A stretch of 64,000 nucleotides of DNA from Romanomermis culicivorax. Lineage: Eukaryota; Nematoda; Enoplea; Mermithida; Mermithidae. Positions 1 through 12,903 of this stretch are shown here, one piece after another (the first letter of the stretch is position 1; every line of letters begins with the position of its first letter). Location of the stretch: the NCBI GenBank assembly GCA_963922205.1, contig CAWUHX010000009.1, forward strand, positions 2,294,001 to 2,358,000, read 5' to 3'. Made by a program: the position numbers and the translations under genes. Below the pieces are notes generated by a model, which saw only the letters and a list, made by a program, of their open reading frames with translations, was not told where the DNA came from and searched no databases.

Positions 1-477
1 AGTTAATCTATATCGGAGTTTAAAATGATTCTATGATCTGACCATGGTTCTATGATCAGATAATCCTGTGACCAGTATCTTCATAATTCGAATTTGTTCA
101 AAAGTAGCAAAAGTAAACATTTACTCCGGATCTTATCACTTGAGTTCGAAAGTCAAAATAAGCAAGACATACATAATGTATAGTTACAGTATTTAATACG
201 CCAACAGATCAGCCAAATTATGAACTATTCCGGTCATAAAATCAATAGCATTAATTTCACCCTGATCATACTGTAGCATGAGTGTAAAAAATTCTAGAGT
301 TCCAAATTGCGACATAATTTCTTTCTGATAATTTACAACTCTGTGGCTATGTGATTAGCTGTGTGGTCCTATATGACTGTACGATAATTTACAATGCTGT
401 TTTTGCCTAGTTTGTGTGGTCTTCAATAATGATTACATTTCTCATTTGATACTATGTTTTCGGTGTCCAACTAGAAT

Positions 478-605
478 TATGGCGCAAATGAACAATGCGC
501 ATTTAACACACGGCGCATTTGCTAATAGCGCATATGACATGTGGCGCATTTGGATCCGCGCAATTGGCAAAGATGCATATGAAAAAGGCGCAATTGGCTA
601 CACCC
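478..605. repeat. cluster of GCGCAAATG / GCGCATTTG short units
   Basis: About eight copies of a unit reading GGCGCAAATG, GCGCATTTG, GCGCAATTGG or close variants occur in 130 bases, spaced 10-20 bases apart. This is the same style as the arms of the foldback elements elsewhere in the window, namely a fixed GC core with variable A/T bases. Only one arm is recognisable here. Confidence 0.5.
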
Positions 606-2466
606 CGTTACATGTAAGCTGGAAAACGAATTTTCATTACAATGAAAAATAAATTGATATAAAACTGATGGATTGTAATATCTTTCTTATTCTGGCACAG
701 CCCAGAAAACTTATGGATATTTATGTTTTAAGGCGCTGGAAAATGAATGTTCGCAACAATTATTCCTGGATAAAAAATCAAAAATTTACAGTCCTAGAAT
801 GGTGTTTTCATCGTTTGATACGCGATAATTCATGTTTCAAAACAATTGAAGAACTCTGAAGGATAGGAGACAAGAAATGATAAAGATTGATGAAAAATCT
901 CAATTAACGGCAAAGTATTCACTTTTAACTAGTAAAAAGTGATGAGGTAATTTATTTGATAGAAATTACTGATCGTTGACCAGTACGTGGAAGTATATAT
1001 GCTAACAGGCGCGCCTGATAGAAAGTAATGACTGTTATACAACACTCATGACTGGCGCGAAGCGCTGGGAAATTTTGAGATTTCTTTCAGTGATGAACAC
1101 CAAAGCGACGACAAAGTCTCAAGTAGGAGTGGCAGCCTCCAGCCCACCTACATACGGGGTCGGTTGAAATCCCTACCCCCAGAAGTCGTCGGCCATATGG
1201 CTAGCTGTTGGGTGACTCCCCACAGGATTTTTCCATCTTATAGGCCCATCTATATGTACTTTTTTCGCTAAAAAACACATACGCAAGCGATTTGCTCCAA
1301 GTATTGGAGCAATCTTAGTATATAATACATCCCAAGGTATATAGATATCGAAATTTCCGATCGAAAGATACGCAACATGATCAACAAGTTTCTACTGTGC
1401 ACTTTAAATTCACAAGAAACGTAAGAAACGCATGACGCTTACAAAATAGCTGATATCTGCGACACTATTTGAATTTTTTTACGAGATATATTTCATTGCA
1501 CGGAACTTATCAAGACATTTCTTGCGTTGCGCACAAAGAAAATAAGGGATTCGTTCAGAGCACCCCATGGGGGGTATGGGGGGTATTACCCCGGTCTTAG
1601 ATTTGGAAATTTATTTACTACCCCCATAAAAACAGTCACTATAGCAAAAAAATTTAGGTAGACTTCATCCTCTCCTCAGTAGGTTATAGTAATTCGAGAA
1701 AAATTGCACAATGTGTGCTTGAGAGGAATTACTCAGTGGTCTTTTTGACACACTTACTGAGCAAATGATAATGGGAAAGTATGCAACTTCTGCGCCATAT
1801 AGCGGTTTTTAGGGAAGGATATCAGGACATTAATATATACTACTTGTAGGAAATCATTATATATATAATTAGGAGATCAAATAATGATTTATGTATATGT
1901 GATTTATCAAAAAATCGCCCATTGGGAAGAAAAACACTATGTTTTTAAAATTCTTCCTCTTCATGCTCTTCTTTCCTTTTTTCCGCTTCTGCGTTGGGTC
2001 TTCTGTGCGCATATGGTTACCCAAGCTGTGGCATACTTTCCTGCTATGAGTTGAGCAATGCGAGGTCCGTTGATGTGGATCAGGAGGAGTGGTACCTGGT
2101 TTCAAACTCGAGCTTCATAATTTAATGGGATTGATAATGCTAAAGCCACATTCAGCATCAACACTTTCAAATGGAAGCAGTGTTTCAACCCTTATCAGTG
2201 ATGGAATAAGCTCATACTCCTGAAGATGCTGGTTCAAATAATGTTTCCAAAAGTATGTTGTGTCTGATTCTTGAAATGTGCAGGAATCAGTTGACAAAAC
2301 AATCTTCAAAGTGTGACTATTCTCTGCGTATAATCAGTACATTCAAGTTGCATGATTGTGAGCGGAAAAAGGGGGTTGAAATAGTAAATGGTGTTTGACC
2401 GTAAAAAGCGTACAGTAGGGGCATTTATCATTTTTGTAAGTTATGAGCATAGTTTTTTTAGCATTT

Positions 2467-3535
2467 TACAAGCCATGGCTTGTTGGACTGACAAAATGGC
2501 TTGTAGAATTTTAGTCCAACAAGCCAAAATGGCTTGTCAGAATTTTTTGAGTCATGTGTTTGATCATATCGGATACAGAAAAGATGCATTTTGGTGCATT
2601 TTAGAAGGTCATAATCTCAAAACCTTCCGGCGCTTCGCGCCGGTTATAACTTAAATATGCATTATTATTCATTTCCTAGCTCAGGCGCTGCTTCTAACAT
2701 GTCTTCCTTCATTTATCATTTAATCTTTAATAGTTTTAATCATCTTAAACGTATTATCTCATGTTTTAATTGGTAATCTTCAATATTTCATCTTGATATT
2801 TAAGATTCACATTTTTCCCTTGACATATTTTTCGAGAAAGATCAATACGTCAAGTCTGTAAACTTTTTGAAGCGATTATTCCTTTCTTAACGTAAAATCA
2901 ATCCAAAAGCTTCATGGAAGTATAGTTTTCGGAAATTTCTACTCTTCTTACTCATATCTTTTCGGCCAAGTTCATGAGAGTGTGTGAATAAATTAATGGT
3001 TTTAAAATTTTTCAAACATAAAATTCCAGAAATTACGACTTTTGAATAGAAAATTCGAAACTAATTCTTCAAAAAAGTGGTTGGAAAATTGGTTTTCCAG
3101 CATCGCAGAATGTCAATAACCCAAAAAAAATTTTTTTTCAGGCAGGAAAGATTAATAGCTTTTTTGGGCTCTCACTTGTCATCATAGAGGACTTAACCAT
3201 CGATTTCTCATGTAATTCAAAGTCATTATGTTCTTGGATAGTTTGCTGGAAAATTTCTTTCATGAGGCTTGTAGATTGGACATCGATCAAACTCAAAAAT
3301 TTCAAATGTTGCCTGAATTTTAATGAATTAACAGCTCTAAAATGTTATTGAATAAATGTTGAATGACATCTCTGTTTTGATCGATTGCCGTGATGCTCAA
3401 TATGTACATTTCTTCAAAAAATAACCTAGCATTGGAATTTATTCATGTATACTGATATTATAAAATTGGCTCGTAAAAATTTGGAATGGCTTGTAAAATT
3501 TTAGGTCAGCAAGCCACTTGGCTTGTGACTCGTAG
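2467..3535. mobile_element. inverted-repeat element with AAGCCATGGCTTG-type arms
   Basis: The left arm near 2467-2545 repeats motifs such as CAAGCCATGGCTTG and AATGGCTTGTAGAATTTTAG. The right arm near 3467-3535 carries the reverse complement (for example AATGGCTTGTAAAATTTTAG before AGCAAGCCACTTGGCTTG). The interior has no coding potential. It looks like a non-autonomous foldback element that also contains an end of the GCGCCGGTTATAAC repeat near 2590-2655. Confidence 0.5.
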
Positions 3536-4379
3536 GTAAAAAAAAACCCTGGTTGTGAGTGAGACTTGTTTTGCGGTGAAAGTACTACACCACCCCCCTC
3601 TGCAAAAAAGCTGGGAGCAAAAAAAGGGTCGCGGCATATTTCAAGTACTACTCTAACAATTTACAACTTTATCCCTACCTAAATTTTCGACCTTGTGGAC
3701 CTCTGGATTCGTTCTATTTTGATTGTTGCAATCATTTGCGACAGACGTTCGAAAAAATATAGATAGGCTTATGGATGGTAGCCATAAAGATCTTCATACT
3801 TTAGGTCAGAAAAATACTGAAAAACTTTCACTTTTTGATGGAAAACGTCAATTTTGAACAAAAAATAATCAAAGATGTCAATTTTCTCGGCGCTACAAGC
3901 CATAAATATATTTTTTACGGTTTTCATACCCAAAAATCAATATTTTGAAACCGCTTTTCGGACTCTATTGATAAAGAAATTGAAGTTCTTCCTTCCCCTC
4001 AAGGACCCCTTAAATTCTGAGCAATCGGCGACCTACGCCCCCAAAAAAGTATCTTGACACTCCGTAGACTTCAGATCTCGGGGCTCTGTTATATATGTAA
4101 TGTGCTAAAATCGATAAATGTGATATAAAGGTGTTTTGTTTTATAAAATTTTGATCAATCTCGAACCTGACGCGAGAAAACTTGATTCCGGCCAAACCAA
4201 AGCTCTCTCCCCATTTGAGGAATAGGTCGGCGGCGAGAAAAAACAAGGCTTCTATCTGTTTTTCCCCAAAGTGTGCTTTTTGGAGAAAAAAGCGAAAAAG
4301 GGTAAAAAATTTTGGGCTCTTTCTCCATTTGGGGAAAAAATTTTGGGGATCATATGCAGAAAATATGTATTTCGAATTT

Positions 4380-5702
4380 CGAAGCATTTTAGAAGGTCCG
4401 AATCTCAAAGTTTCAGGCACTTGGCGCCGGTTATAACTTTAATAACCATTATTATTTATTACATATCTCAGGCGCGGCTTTTCGCATGTCTACCTACACT
4501 TACCATATTTAATCCTTATTACTTTTGATCGTCCTAAACGTATTATTCCATATTTTAATTTTAATCTTCAATATTTCATCTTTATATTTAACGAAGATTC
4601 GCATTTTTTTCTTGATACATTTTTCGAGAAAGATGAACACGATCGTAGACGCCTTAACGGTCGGTTTCTCATGTAATTTAATGTGATTATACTGTTGAAT
4701 TGTATAGTTTGCTGCAAAATTTTTCGCACCATGCTTGTAAATTAGACTTCGAATTTTAAAATATCAATTTTTTAAAGGATTTTGACGAATTAATGGCTCT
4801 GAGAACATCATTCAAAAAGCTTAAAAACACTTGAATAAGGCGCCTATGAGCATTTTCAAGCGAAAAAAACGACTTGAGGAAAATAGGGGAAAAACATTGA
4901 CTTCTTTCTTCATTTGGGGAAAAGGCCGGCGGGGAAAAAACAGTGTTGTCTCTGTCCTCAGTGCTTCTCTCTCACCGCTTTTTTTACCACGAACTTTTTT
5001 CCACAAATGTGGAAAGAGGTCATTTTTTTCACATGCGGAAAATTTTTTGAGTTTTCGTCTTAAAATCCTTTGAGTTACAAAAGAAACACATAAATATGTA
5101 TATGACTAGAAATTACAACGAAACCCCTCATCCCACTGTTATTTCCAGCGGGACTTCTCTCCAAATAGGGGATAGGGTCAAAAAATTCATCTCCATTTTC
5201 TAGAACTCGTTTTTTCGCTTGAAAATGCTTTTTCGCTTGAAAATGCTTTTTTTGAGCTTTTTAAAGCATTTTGGTAATCAACTTATTGAACATATATCTC
5301 AAAAATTAGATTTAAACTTTGTGTTCATAAATCGTAATTCCTAGAAATTTATCATTCGAAAAATTTTAAAACTAGTAATTTGTTCGTAAACTTTCATAAA
5401 TTTGGTTAAAAAGCAATGAGTCAGGAGCGTAGAAATTTTCTAAAAATAATTGCATGAAGCTTTTGAATTCAGTTTACGTTAAGAAAGGAACAAACGCTTG
5501 AAAAAGTTTAGAAAGTTGACATGTTGATCTTTCTCAAAAAATCTATGCAGGAAAAAATGCGGATCTTCTTTAAATATAAAGATATAATATTTTATGTCCT
5601 TATATTTAATGAAGATCCGCATTTTATAAATGATTATTTATAAGTTATAACCGGCGCGACGAAGCGCCGGTAAGTTTTGAGATTCGGACCTCCTAAGATG
5701 CA
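4380..5702. mobile_element. inverted-repeat element with GCGCCGGTTATAAC ends
   Basis: The left end (about 4383-4437) and right end (about 5644-5702) are inverted copies. Each contains the tract AATCTCAAA...GGCGCCGGTTATAAC or its complement, next to GCATTTTAGAAGGTCC / GGACCTCCTAAGATGC. Related ends lie at 2590-2655 and 6385-6430, so several copies or nested fragments fill 2.5-6.5 kb. The interior is rich in TTTTTCCACA-like tracts and has no convincing ORF. Confidence 0.55.
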
Positions 5703-7249
5703 CCAAAATGCATCTTTTCAATATGAAAAACCCCAAGTTTTCTTCCACATCTGTGGAAAGACCTCACAAATTTTTTCCACATTCCGGATTTTTTTCCACT
5801 TGAGTGCAAATGTGGAAAACAAAACAGTGGTTCTCACACTGTTTTTTTTCCACGAGCTTTTTTCTAAAAATGTGGAAAGGGTTCAAATTTTTTTCGCCTT
5901 AAAATCCTCTTTTTTCGCTTAAAAATGCTCATAAACGCTTTATTTAAGTGTTTTTGAGCATTTTAAAGCATTCTGATAAACATCCTGATCATATACCTCA
6001 AAAATTAGATTTAAAATTTGTGTTTATAAATCGTAATTTCTAGATATTTATCATTCGAAAAATTTTAAAACCATTAATTTGTTCGTGACCTTTCATAAAT
6101 TTGTCCGAAAAGCTATGAGTCAGAACGTAGAAATTTTCCAAAACTACTTCCAGAAGCTTTTGAATTGAATTTACGTTAAGAAAAAAACAAACGCTTCAAA
6201 AAGTTTAGAAAGTTGACGTGTTTATCCTTCTCAAAAAATCTATGAAGCAAAAAATGCGGACCTTCATTAAATAATAAAGATATAACATTAATGATTGACA
6301 ATGAAACATGAAATAATTCGTTTGAGATGCTGAAAACTATTAAAGAGTAAATGGTAAGTGAAGGTAGACATGCTAAAAGCCGCGCCTGAGCAGCGCCGGA
6401 AAATTTGAGATTTGGACCTCCTAAAATGCACAAAAATGCATCTTTTGAATATGAAAACCCCAAATTTTTCTTCCACATTTGTGGAAAGACCTCAAAAAAT
6501 TTCTCCACACTCCAGATTTTTTCCCACATTATAGTGCAAACAGTGTTTTTTTTTGTGCCAAAACATGGTTTTTAGCACAAAAAATTTGAAATGGCACAAA
6601 AAATTTTGGACGTTTGTGCTAATTGGCACAAAATTTTTGGCTGGTCAAACATTAAATTTCCTTTATTTTTAGACGTTTTAGGGGTGAAAATGCAAAAAAA
6701 TTTTAGGCGCTTCGCGCCGAGTCAATGGATATAATGTTTCCTATTCCTATATTTGACCCGAAAGCGAACGATTTCTCGTCGAACAGTGTATTAGTATCGT
6801 GGCAGAAAATTTTATAGGCTGTCAATGACTAATGAATGAGAAGAAATTTTGAATATTCTCTGTTAATTCAGTCAGTCAGATTTGGATTCAAAACTGCAAT
6901 TCTTACTTTTGGTGTTTGATTGATTCAAATAGGAAAATCGATATCGTTGGTGTAATGGTACAATATTTCGACCGAAAATTTACACAATTTTTGATTTTAG
7001 TTTCCCTAGTCTTTACGTTGTTGTTAAATATATAAGAGATAATTAATATTCGTAGTCGAATTCGAAAAGTGAATCTATTTGAACTCCCTAAAGAATCCTA
7101 GACTTTTTAGAATTTTGTCAGCATTCTACTTCTTTTACACCATTTCTTTTACAGTCGTCGTAAACCATTTTCTTGCACAGTTTTTTCTTATCTGACTGAC
7201 ATGACATGGTTTAGCTGAAAAATAGGTTGAGCACGATTTTTACAAAAAA

Positions 7250-7734
7250 TTAATGGGTTTTAAACGTTAACCTTTTATCAAACTTTTGGCATAAAATTTT
7301 TCCGCAGTTTCCAGTATGTTTCTAGTAGAAAAATTTTTTTTGTGCCATTGGCACAAATTTTTTTGGCCTTTTGTGCCAATTGGCACAAAAGTCCGTGCAC
7401 AAAAAAAACGCTGAGTGCAAATGTGGAAAAAACGGTGGGTTCTCACTTTGCTCAAATAAGGGCTAGCCAAACAACGCATAACGTTATATTCGACGGACAT
7501 TTGCTCTTTGAGCATTTGAACGTCTTCTTCGGTTACAGGACGCGGAATTTCGTACTTATTTCTAGAAAAGGGCGAAAAATTCAGACTGTTTTTTCGTGAG
7601 TTTAGTGGTGGATGAAATAAATACCCGACGCGTTTTGAAACTGGCTTTCCTTTCGGTTTATCAACTTGCCAGAAACGTAACAAATCTGGAATATTTTTGT
7701 GCGGACGATTCAGCAAGGCCGATGATAAACGCAT
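7250..7734 (-). CDS. unrecognised small protein, probably two exons, 3' neighbour of unc-60
   Basis: The ATG at 7734 opens a 96-codon basic, Pro-rich stretch (starting MRLSSALLNRPHKNIPDLLR) down to 7447. A donor AAA|GTGAGA follows. An acceptor TTTTTCTACTAG allows a second exon at 7250-7321, giving about 119 aa. The 126-base intron is itself open, so an unspliced 155-aa reading is also possible. The composition looks like a real conserved protein (LLRFWQVDKPKGKPVSKRVG; PVTEEDVQMLKEQM), but I do not recognise the family. A T-rich acceptor, CTTTTTACAG, at about 7900 lies only about 130 bases after the unc-60 B stop codon. That spacing is typical of nematode operons, where downstream genes are trans-spliced. 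Coding is fairly likely; the exon 2 choice is uncertain. Confidence 0.5.
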
Positions 7735-8030
7735 TTTATACGACAATGAAAAATTGATCGACTGGAACTTTTTCTCTGCACGCCGAAAATTTCCCTTCAG
7801 TCATAGTAAACTATAAGATATTGATGGAAAACTGCGCAAATTAATCAGCTTGATTGTCAATTTACGAAATATTCCACACGAGGACCTATCCCTGTAAAAA
7901 GCCTTTAGTGAGCACAATATTTTTTATCCAACAAAATCAATATTGCGTAACACAAAATTTGAAAACCACAAAAAAATCGAGTATAATAAAAAACTTTATC
8001 AATTTTTCAATTCATTTTCTATGCTACTCT

Positions 8031-11000
8031 TTAAACCCGTTGGTGCGAGACCAAATCGTGTTTGATCGTCTTTTCATCCAAATCCGAAATATCCGATGCT
8101 TGAACTTGCATCAAACTCTCCAAACCCAACGACGCCTTCAAACCACGGACGCTGCTGGCGTACAACATGCGCTTACGAACGGGGGCCTCGTCAGGGCACC
8201 TATATTGCGAGAAAATAAATTATAGAAAAACTCGAAACATCGAAAACTGGTTGCAAAAAAATGCATTTTTTCGAGGTGTAAACTTACATTTGAACGAAAA
8301 TGATTTTTTGTAATGCGCTCGACGTCTCGGCGCCTTGCCTATGGATATTGAACGAAACGTCCACGCAACCATAGCGGCATTCTTTACCGGTGGCTACCGC
8401 TTTGCCTAATTCCTGAAAAATTAAAAGATTGAACAATCTGAAAAATTGCATGAACCGTATTGTTGACTTTACGTCGTATGCGATACCCTTTCTCCAACTT
8501 CAGCGTTCAAGATATAAATTAGCTCAGTGTAAAATGACTAAAATCCATAAATTTCCTACACACTGTATTGGGCAAAATCCAGAAAAAATGTAGTTCACTC
8601 TTGAAAACACATCTTATAAACTTTACATCCACGAATTCGTTGTATGGAGCTGTTTTGGCGCCTTTTTTCTCAACAATAATGGTCGTATCGTCGTCCGAAA
8701 TGCGAAAAATCAAATAAGAATACATTTTTTTCTGATGCATATCGTCGTAATCTTTTTTGCATTGCGGATCGATTTTGACGCCGGAGGCCTGTTATGTCAC
8801 ATGAAGTATTAGGAGTTTACACTATAGTGGTCACATGATCAGAAAAAACAGTTAAACATGATATTAATCAGTAATCACATGACTTTTTCATCCAATCGGT
8901 AAGAATTTATACGATCCATTTGAAAGGCCAAGAGCTTCTATATACTTGTATCAGGTCCAACCCGTTTCGAACACGAGAACACGATCAAAGCCACTTTAAG
9001 GGTAGCGAGGGAGCATTACATGCACATAAGGGGGTAGAGGGGTAACCCCCCTACGGGTGACCCTGGCAACCCCCTGACCGAAAAAATCGTCAAACACTCC
9101 CCCTGAATTTTTTCCAAGACAGCTTTTTCGATGATTTTTGTGCATATTTTGTATGAAAAACAGGCTTGCAGAACTTTTTTTGTTTTTTCTGCTCGCCTAC
9201 CCCCCTGATACTCTGGATAAAGAGTCGAGGGACCCCCCACCTAGAAAATTCTTTCCGTGCGTGTCTCGTAGGGAGTATCCAACTTTACAAAGTTTGGAGG
9301 GAGGAAGTAAGCAAGTGCATGAAAGATACATTTTTTCGACCAAAAAATGGACAAAACGCACCCGTGATCACTGAATTTTTGTTGAAAACAAATTTTTGGC
9401 TGATTTTTGCTCCAAGTCATTTTCGACTAAAAAATCAGTATTTTTCGACGATTTCCGGCTGGGCGCAGGAGGGATAACTGTCAACAACTAAAAAGGTTGG
9501 GGTAGTAAGTTGTTAATAACTGCATATACAATTTAAAATTTTGGGGAGATTCTTCTCCTCATCTACCGGTATGTTATAGCTTCCAAGTCATACAATTTTG
9601 CACTAAATTGTGAGAAATTCAATGTTACCACCAAGACAGATCACGTAACGGTTTCCTGACTACACGTAGTATTTTTTAATTTATAAAAAAATCCGAAAAT
9701 CATGCTCTTACACCTTCAAATTAGACCACAAAATTTACTGCAAATTGGTCACGTGATCAAAAACTGTGTCTTCTCGTTCAGACGATAAGAATTTATGACC
9801 TAATAGATGTTTCCAAAAGTAACAAGATAGCTTATTCCATAAATCATGATCCCACAGCGGGTTCGGTTGAGAACAGATTTTCTCGGAATCGGGATAGATA
9901 TCAAAATGCATTTTAGCAACGGATTATTACTCAAAATTTACCGGTTTTTGCAAACTTTTAAGTCAGAATTTTCCGGAAGATCATTTGTGAACCTAATCAA
10001 TATTGCTCTGAATGTTCTGAACAGATTTATTATTACTGTAAGATGGAATGTCTCAATAGCCAAGAAGAAAAACAAATGACAGCTAGGTCCTCAAGTTTTT
10101 GATCTTTAAAAATTTTTCTCTACTGTCAAGTGATTTTAATCCTACTCCAAGGGTCATATGCTAATTATAAGACAGTACTGCTACGTAAGTCTTCAGACAG
10201 TAGATGGACAACCTGATTTAACCTGCCTTGGAATCAGGTATGCTATTCAATCGGAAGCATTTCCGCAACATCAAATGTCTTAGGATTGCAGTCCTTGAAT
10301 TGAATTGGGCAACTTGACACGGAAATTTTTCATCAATTAACGGTGATCTCATTTAAAAATCAGCAGAATTCAATTCGGTACTGAAATGTTTGAGAGACCA
10401 TTCGCAAACGTTGAGGTAGAGCACATTACAGCTCCAGCTCATAATTCTTAAAAATGTGCACCGAGAGGCAGCATATGTCAATAGTATTTCTCGGCGTAAA
10501 AATAAGCGCACTCCAAAGAAAGCAATGTCACACCATCTTAATTGTTAGTTATTGTACAAACCATGCCAAGCAAACTTTATTCGAGGAAAAAGGAACGTGT
10601 AATAAACACGCGCAAACGAAAACGAAAAAAATCACTTCTCCATGCACAACACGCATTTTTATGCAAATTAGCTCGTTAAACGAAGGAACAAAAAAGTGTA
10701 AAGTGGCGGTTAATGAGCATAATTAATTAATTATTTAATTAACTAATTAATGGATTTGTCCGAATATTTGTCGCTCAATTTGCGTAACAAATCCGAATGC
10801 GACATTTCCGATTCTTCGGAAATTTGCAAGGCCAACATTTTACCCGTGCCCAGGGCCGTTTTGATGGCCGAAGCCGAACTAGCGTAGACCATTTTACGTT
10901 TAACCGGAGCCCTGTCGGGGCATCTAAAGAAGGAATTTTCCTAAATTTTTGAAATTTATAAATTTTTTCAGCCAAATTTTTTTCGATCCGAAACTCAATT

Positions 11001-12256
11001 ATGAGGTTGCACTTGAAACTATGATATAGGAAATTGTCTAAAAAATTTTCGAATTCGTAATTACGAGGTTACACTTGTCCTTGAAACTATGATATAGGAA
11101 ACTTTCTAGAGTTTTGTGAGAAATTTATATTTTCGACAAAAATGCATTAATTTTGGACATCTACCCTAAGAACATTTAAATATAGTAGAAACTGTGATTC
11201 TCCTAACTTTGGTAGAATATCAAACTTTCAAAGATTTTTGAGCGCATTTTGACTTTGACTTTTCTAGAATTCCATGTGCCCAACAAAATGAATAAAAAAA
11301 GTCAAGGAGGATCTAGAAAACCTGAGCTCTGAAAAAAATTCAAACTTTTTTGGCGCATCGCCAACAAATGAAAATAATTTCACTTACAAGTGACATTTAA
11401 AAACGACGAAAACGATGGAGCTGAGCGTTTGAAAGTCAAAAAACCAAAATTTGGCAGCTTCGTCAAATTCAAAACATTTAACTTTCAAACCGAATTCCTA
11501 AATTTTTCAGTTTTTCGAATTCAAAAATAGAGTTTCCAAACATACCTGTAATTGGGGGGTTGGCCAACCATATACCCAACCCCCCAGACTTGAAGACTAG
11601 GAAAAATTAGAAAAAGAAGAGAAGTGCCGTTTTTGGGGAAAATTTCGACTTTTTTTCTACCCCCCCCCCCAACCGGTCGGACCTCTTAGAGGTATGTTTC
11701 CAATAGAAAATTTAGTGTCTTGACGTTTCGTCAAAACTCAATATTATTTCTCAACACTCAGCGCTTACATTTGCAGAAAAATAATTTTGTCCATTTTCGA
11801 TTGACCGGCTCCTTCCCGTTGACCCGTAAATTTGAAATCGAAAACGGCGTAGCGGCAATCAGACAAATCGTCAGTTAATTCTTTTATATCGTCTATAAAC
11901 TCTTCGTAGGAAATTTTCGAATTTGTCGCGTAATCGTCAACTTTTCCGTGACATTGCATTTCTTCGTTGCTCACTTTTTTCTCTACAACGATTTCTTTTT
12001 CCTAGAGTGAGGGTTCTGTGTAAAGCGGCTTAATGCGAATGGAAAAATTTTAATTATGCGCATACCTCGATCTTAAAGACGATGTAACGATATTCTTTCT
12101 TATTTTCGGCCATTTGTAAAAAAGTCGTTTGACAATCGGGATTGACGGCTACGCCGGAAGACTTAAATTTTTGGTTAGTTAATTAAATAGTTAGTAGCAC
12201 GACAAACCATGCCTTTGGCCATAAAATATATGCAAATTTTTAGGCAAACTTACCAT
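8031..12256 (-). CDS. unc-60: ADF/cofilin, UNC-60B-type isoform
   Basis: Actin-depolymerising factor/cofilin: binds and severs actin filaments and returns monomers to the pool. Exons read downward at 12254-12256 (ATG only), 8627-8788, 8288-8412 and 8031-8199. Splice sites are canonical and phases agree (0, 0, 2), giving 152 aa, the usual cofilin length and the length I recall for C. elegans UNC-60B. The N-terminus is M-ASGVKIDP with the regulatory-type Ser at residue 3. The core contains YSYLIFRISDDD, ECRYGCVDV and CPDEAPVRKRMLYASSVRG; the last carries the KR-M-L-Y-A-S-S actin-binding helix start. The shared first exon and the position downstream of the A-type exons repeat the C. elegans unc-60 arrangement. 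Joining to the first exon skips the whole A set (intron 8789-12253); this is inferred from the locus layout and the matching phase. Confidence 0.88.
10743..12256 (-). CDS. unc-60: ADF/cofilin, UNC-60A-type isoform
   Basis: Second ADF/cofilin of the locus. Exons are 12254-12256 (initiator Met only; ATATG|GTAAGT), 12066-12161, 11769-12001 and 10743-10923. Phases fit, giving 170 aa. Diagnostic stretches are SSGVAVNPDCQ at the N-terminus, EYRYIVFKIE, DCRYAVFDFKFT, AGQSKMDKIIFLQ, and CPDRAPVKRKMVYASSASAI with the long actin-binding helix. The longer middle loop (CHGKVDDYATNSKISY) matches the A-type, non-muscle isoform of nematode unc-60 rather than the B-type. A T-rich acceptor, TTGATTTCTATAG, sits a few bases before the ATG and could be a spliced-leader site. 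Exons are free of repeats; introns carry AT-rich filler. The family call is very secure; the isoform call rests on remembered C. elegans features. Confidence 0.92.
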
Positions 12257-12272
12257 ATTTTAGCTATAGAAA
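12254..12272 (-). promoter_or_regulatory. unc-60: one-codon shared first exon with probable trans-splice acceptor
   Basis: The coding part of exon 1 is a bare ATG followed at once by the donor GTAAGTTTGCC. A TTTCTATAG acceptor-like sequence lies immediately upstream. Both downstream exon sets begin in phase 0 with a (A/S)SGV codon series, so either can be spliced to this Met. Confidence 0.7.
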
Positions 12273-12903
12273 TCAATCGATAAAATATAAAGTAAATAAA
12301 AACGCGGCGTGCCGACGAAACTCTCCTAGAAGAAATATTTTGTTACCGCGGAGAAAAGAAGAATATGAGTTTCAAGAAGAAGATTCTCTCTTTCCTGTTT
12401 TGAAACACATTCTGAAAATTCTCAAAAAATTTCAGCAAAATCTAGCGACATTGCGTCGCCAGTAGAAAATTTTCAATGCAACGCACAAGGACATACACAC
12501 AACACAACACTTTTCGGGCAGTTAATAATTTTCTACGGCCTATGTTATAACATATGGGGAGAAAACTGGACGGACAACTGCGCTGAAAAATCGACATTTT
12601 CTCTGTTTCTGAAAACGATGATTCATGGCTCGTTTCTATTGGTTAGAAAAAATGTCACGTGACTAGAACGCGTTTTCTATTGGTCGGCTGAAAATAGCAA
12701 TTTTTTACACACTTTACAACAAATAGAGCAAGACGATAAAAGGTGACGCAGCAACGATGTAAATTAATCGATTATTTATCGATCGATACGATCCCGTACA
12801 GTAGGAAAATTTTTCGAGCGCACAAACTTGCTTGCAAAAATGCAAATCGAGCGCGAAAAGCTTTTTGCTCGTCATTACCATTCTCGCACTTTGCTACTAT
12901 ACC

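Larger units (their letters stand above)
1..7240. other. gene-free, repeat-filled left flank
   Basis: I see no supportable gene in this stretch. It is made of AT-rich DNA and overlapping copies of palindromic repeats, several of which are listed separately. The open frames present run across repeat arms (for example around 4.0-4.4 kb, on both strands) and have no protein-like composition. The first 200 bases carry short motifs such as TTCTATGATCTGA that recur near 50.27 kb, so this edge probably belongs to a dispersed repeat too. Confidence 0.6.

Noticed and set aside
1090..1250. GC-richer patch that might be a 5S rRNA or spliced-leader RNA gene
   Set aside because: No 5S internal control region or leader sequence could be recognised.
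4010..4436. 136-aa and 84-aa frames on opposite strands
   Set aside because: They overlap a repeat arm seen at other sites and have no protein-like features or splice context.
9016..9477. Overlapping frames of 74-103 aa in an unc-60 intron
   Set aside because: No splice signals, start context or family resemblance; composition reflects a local C-rich patch.
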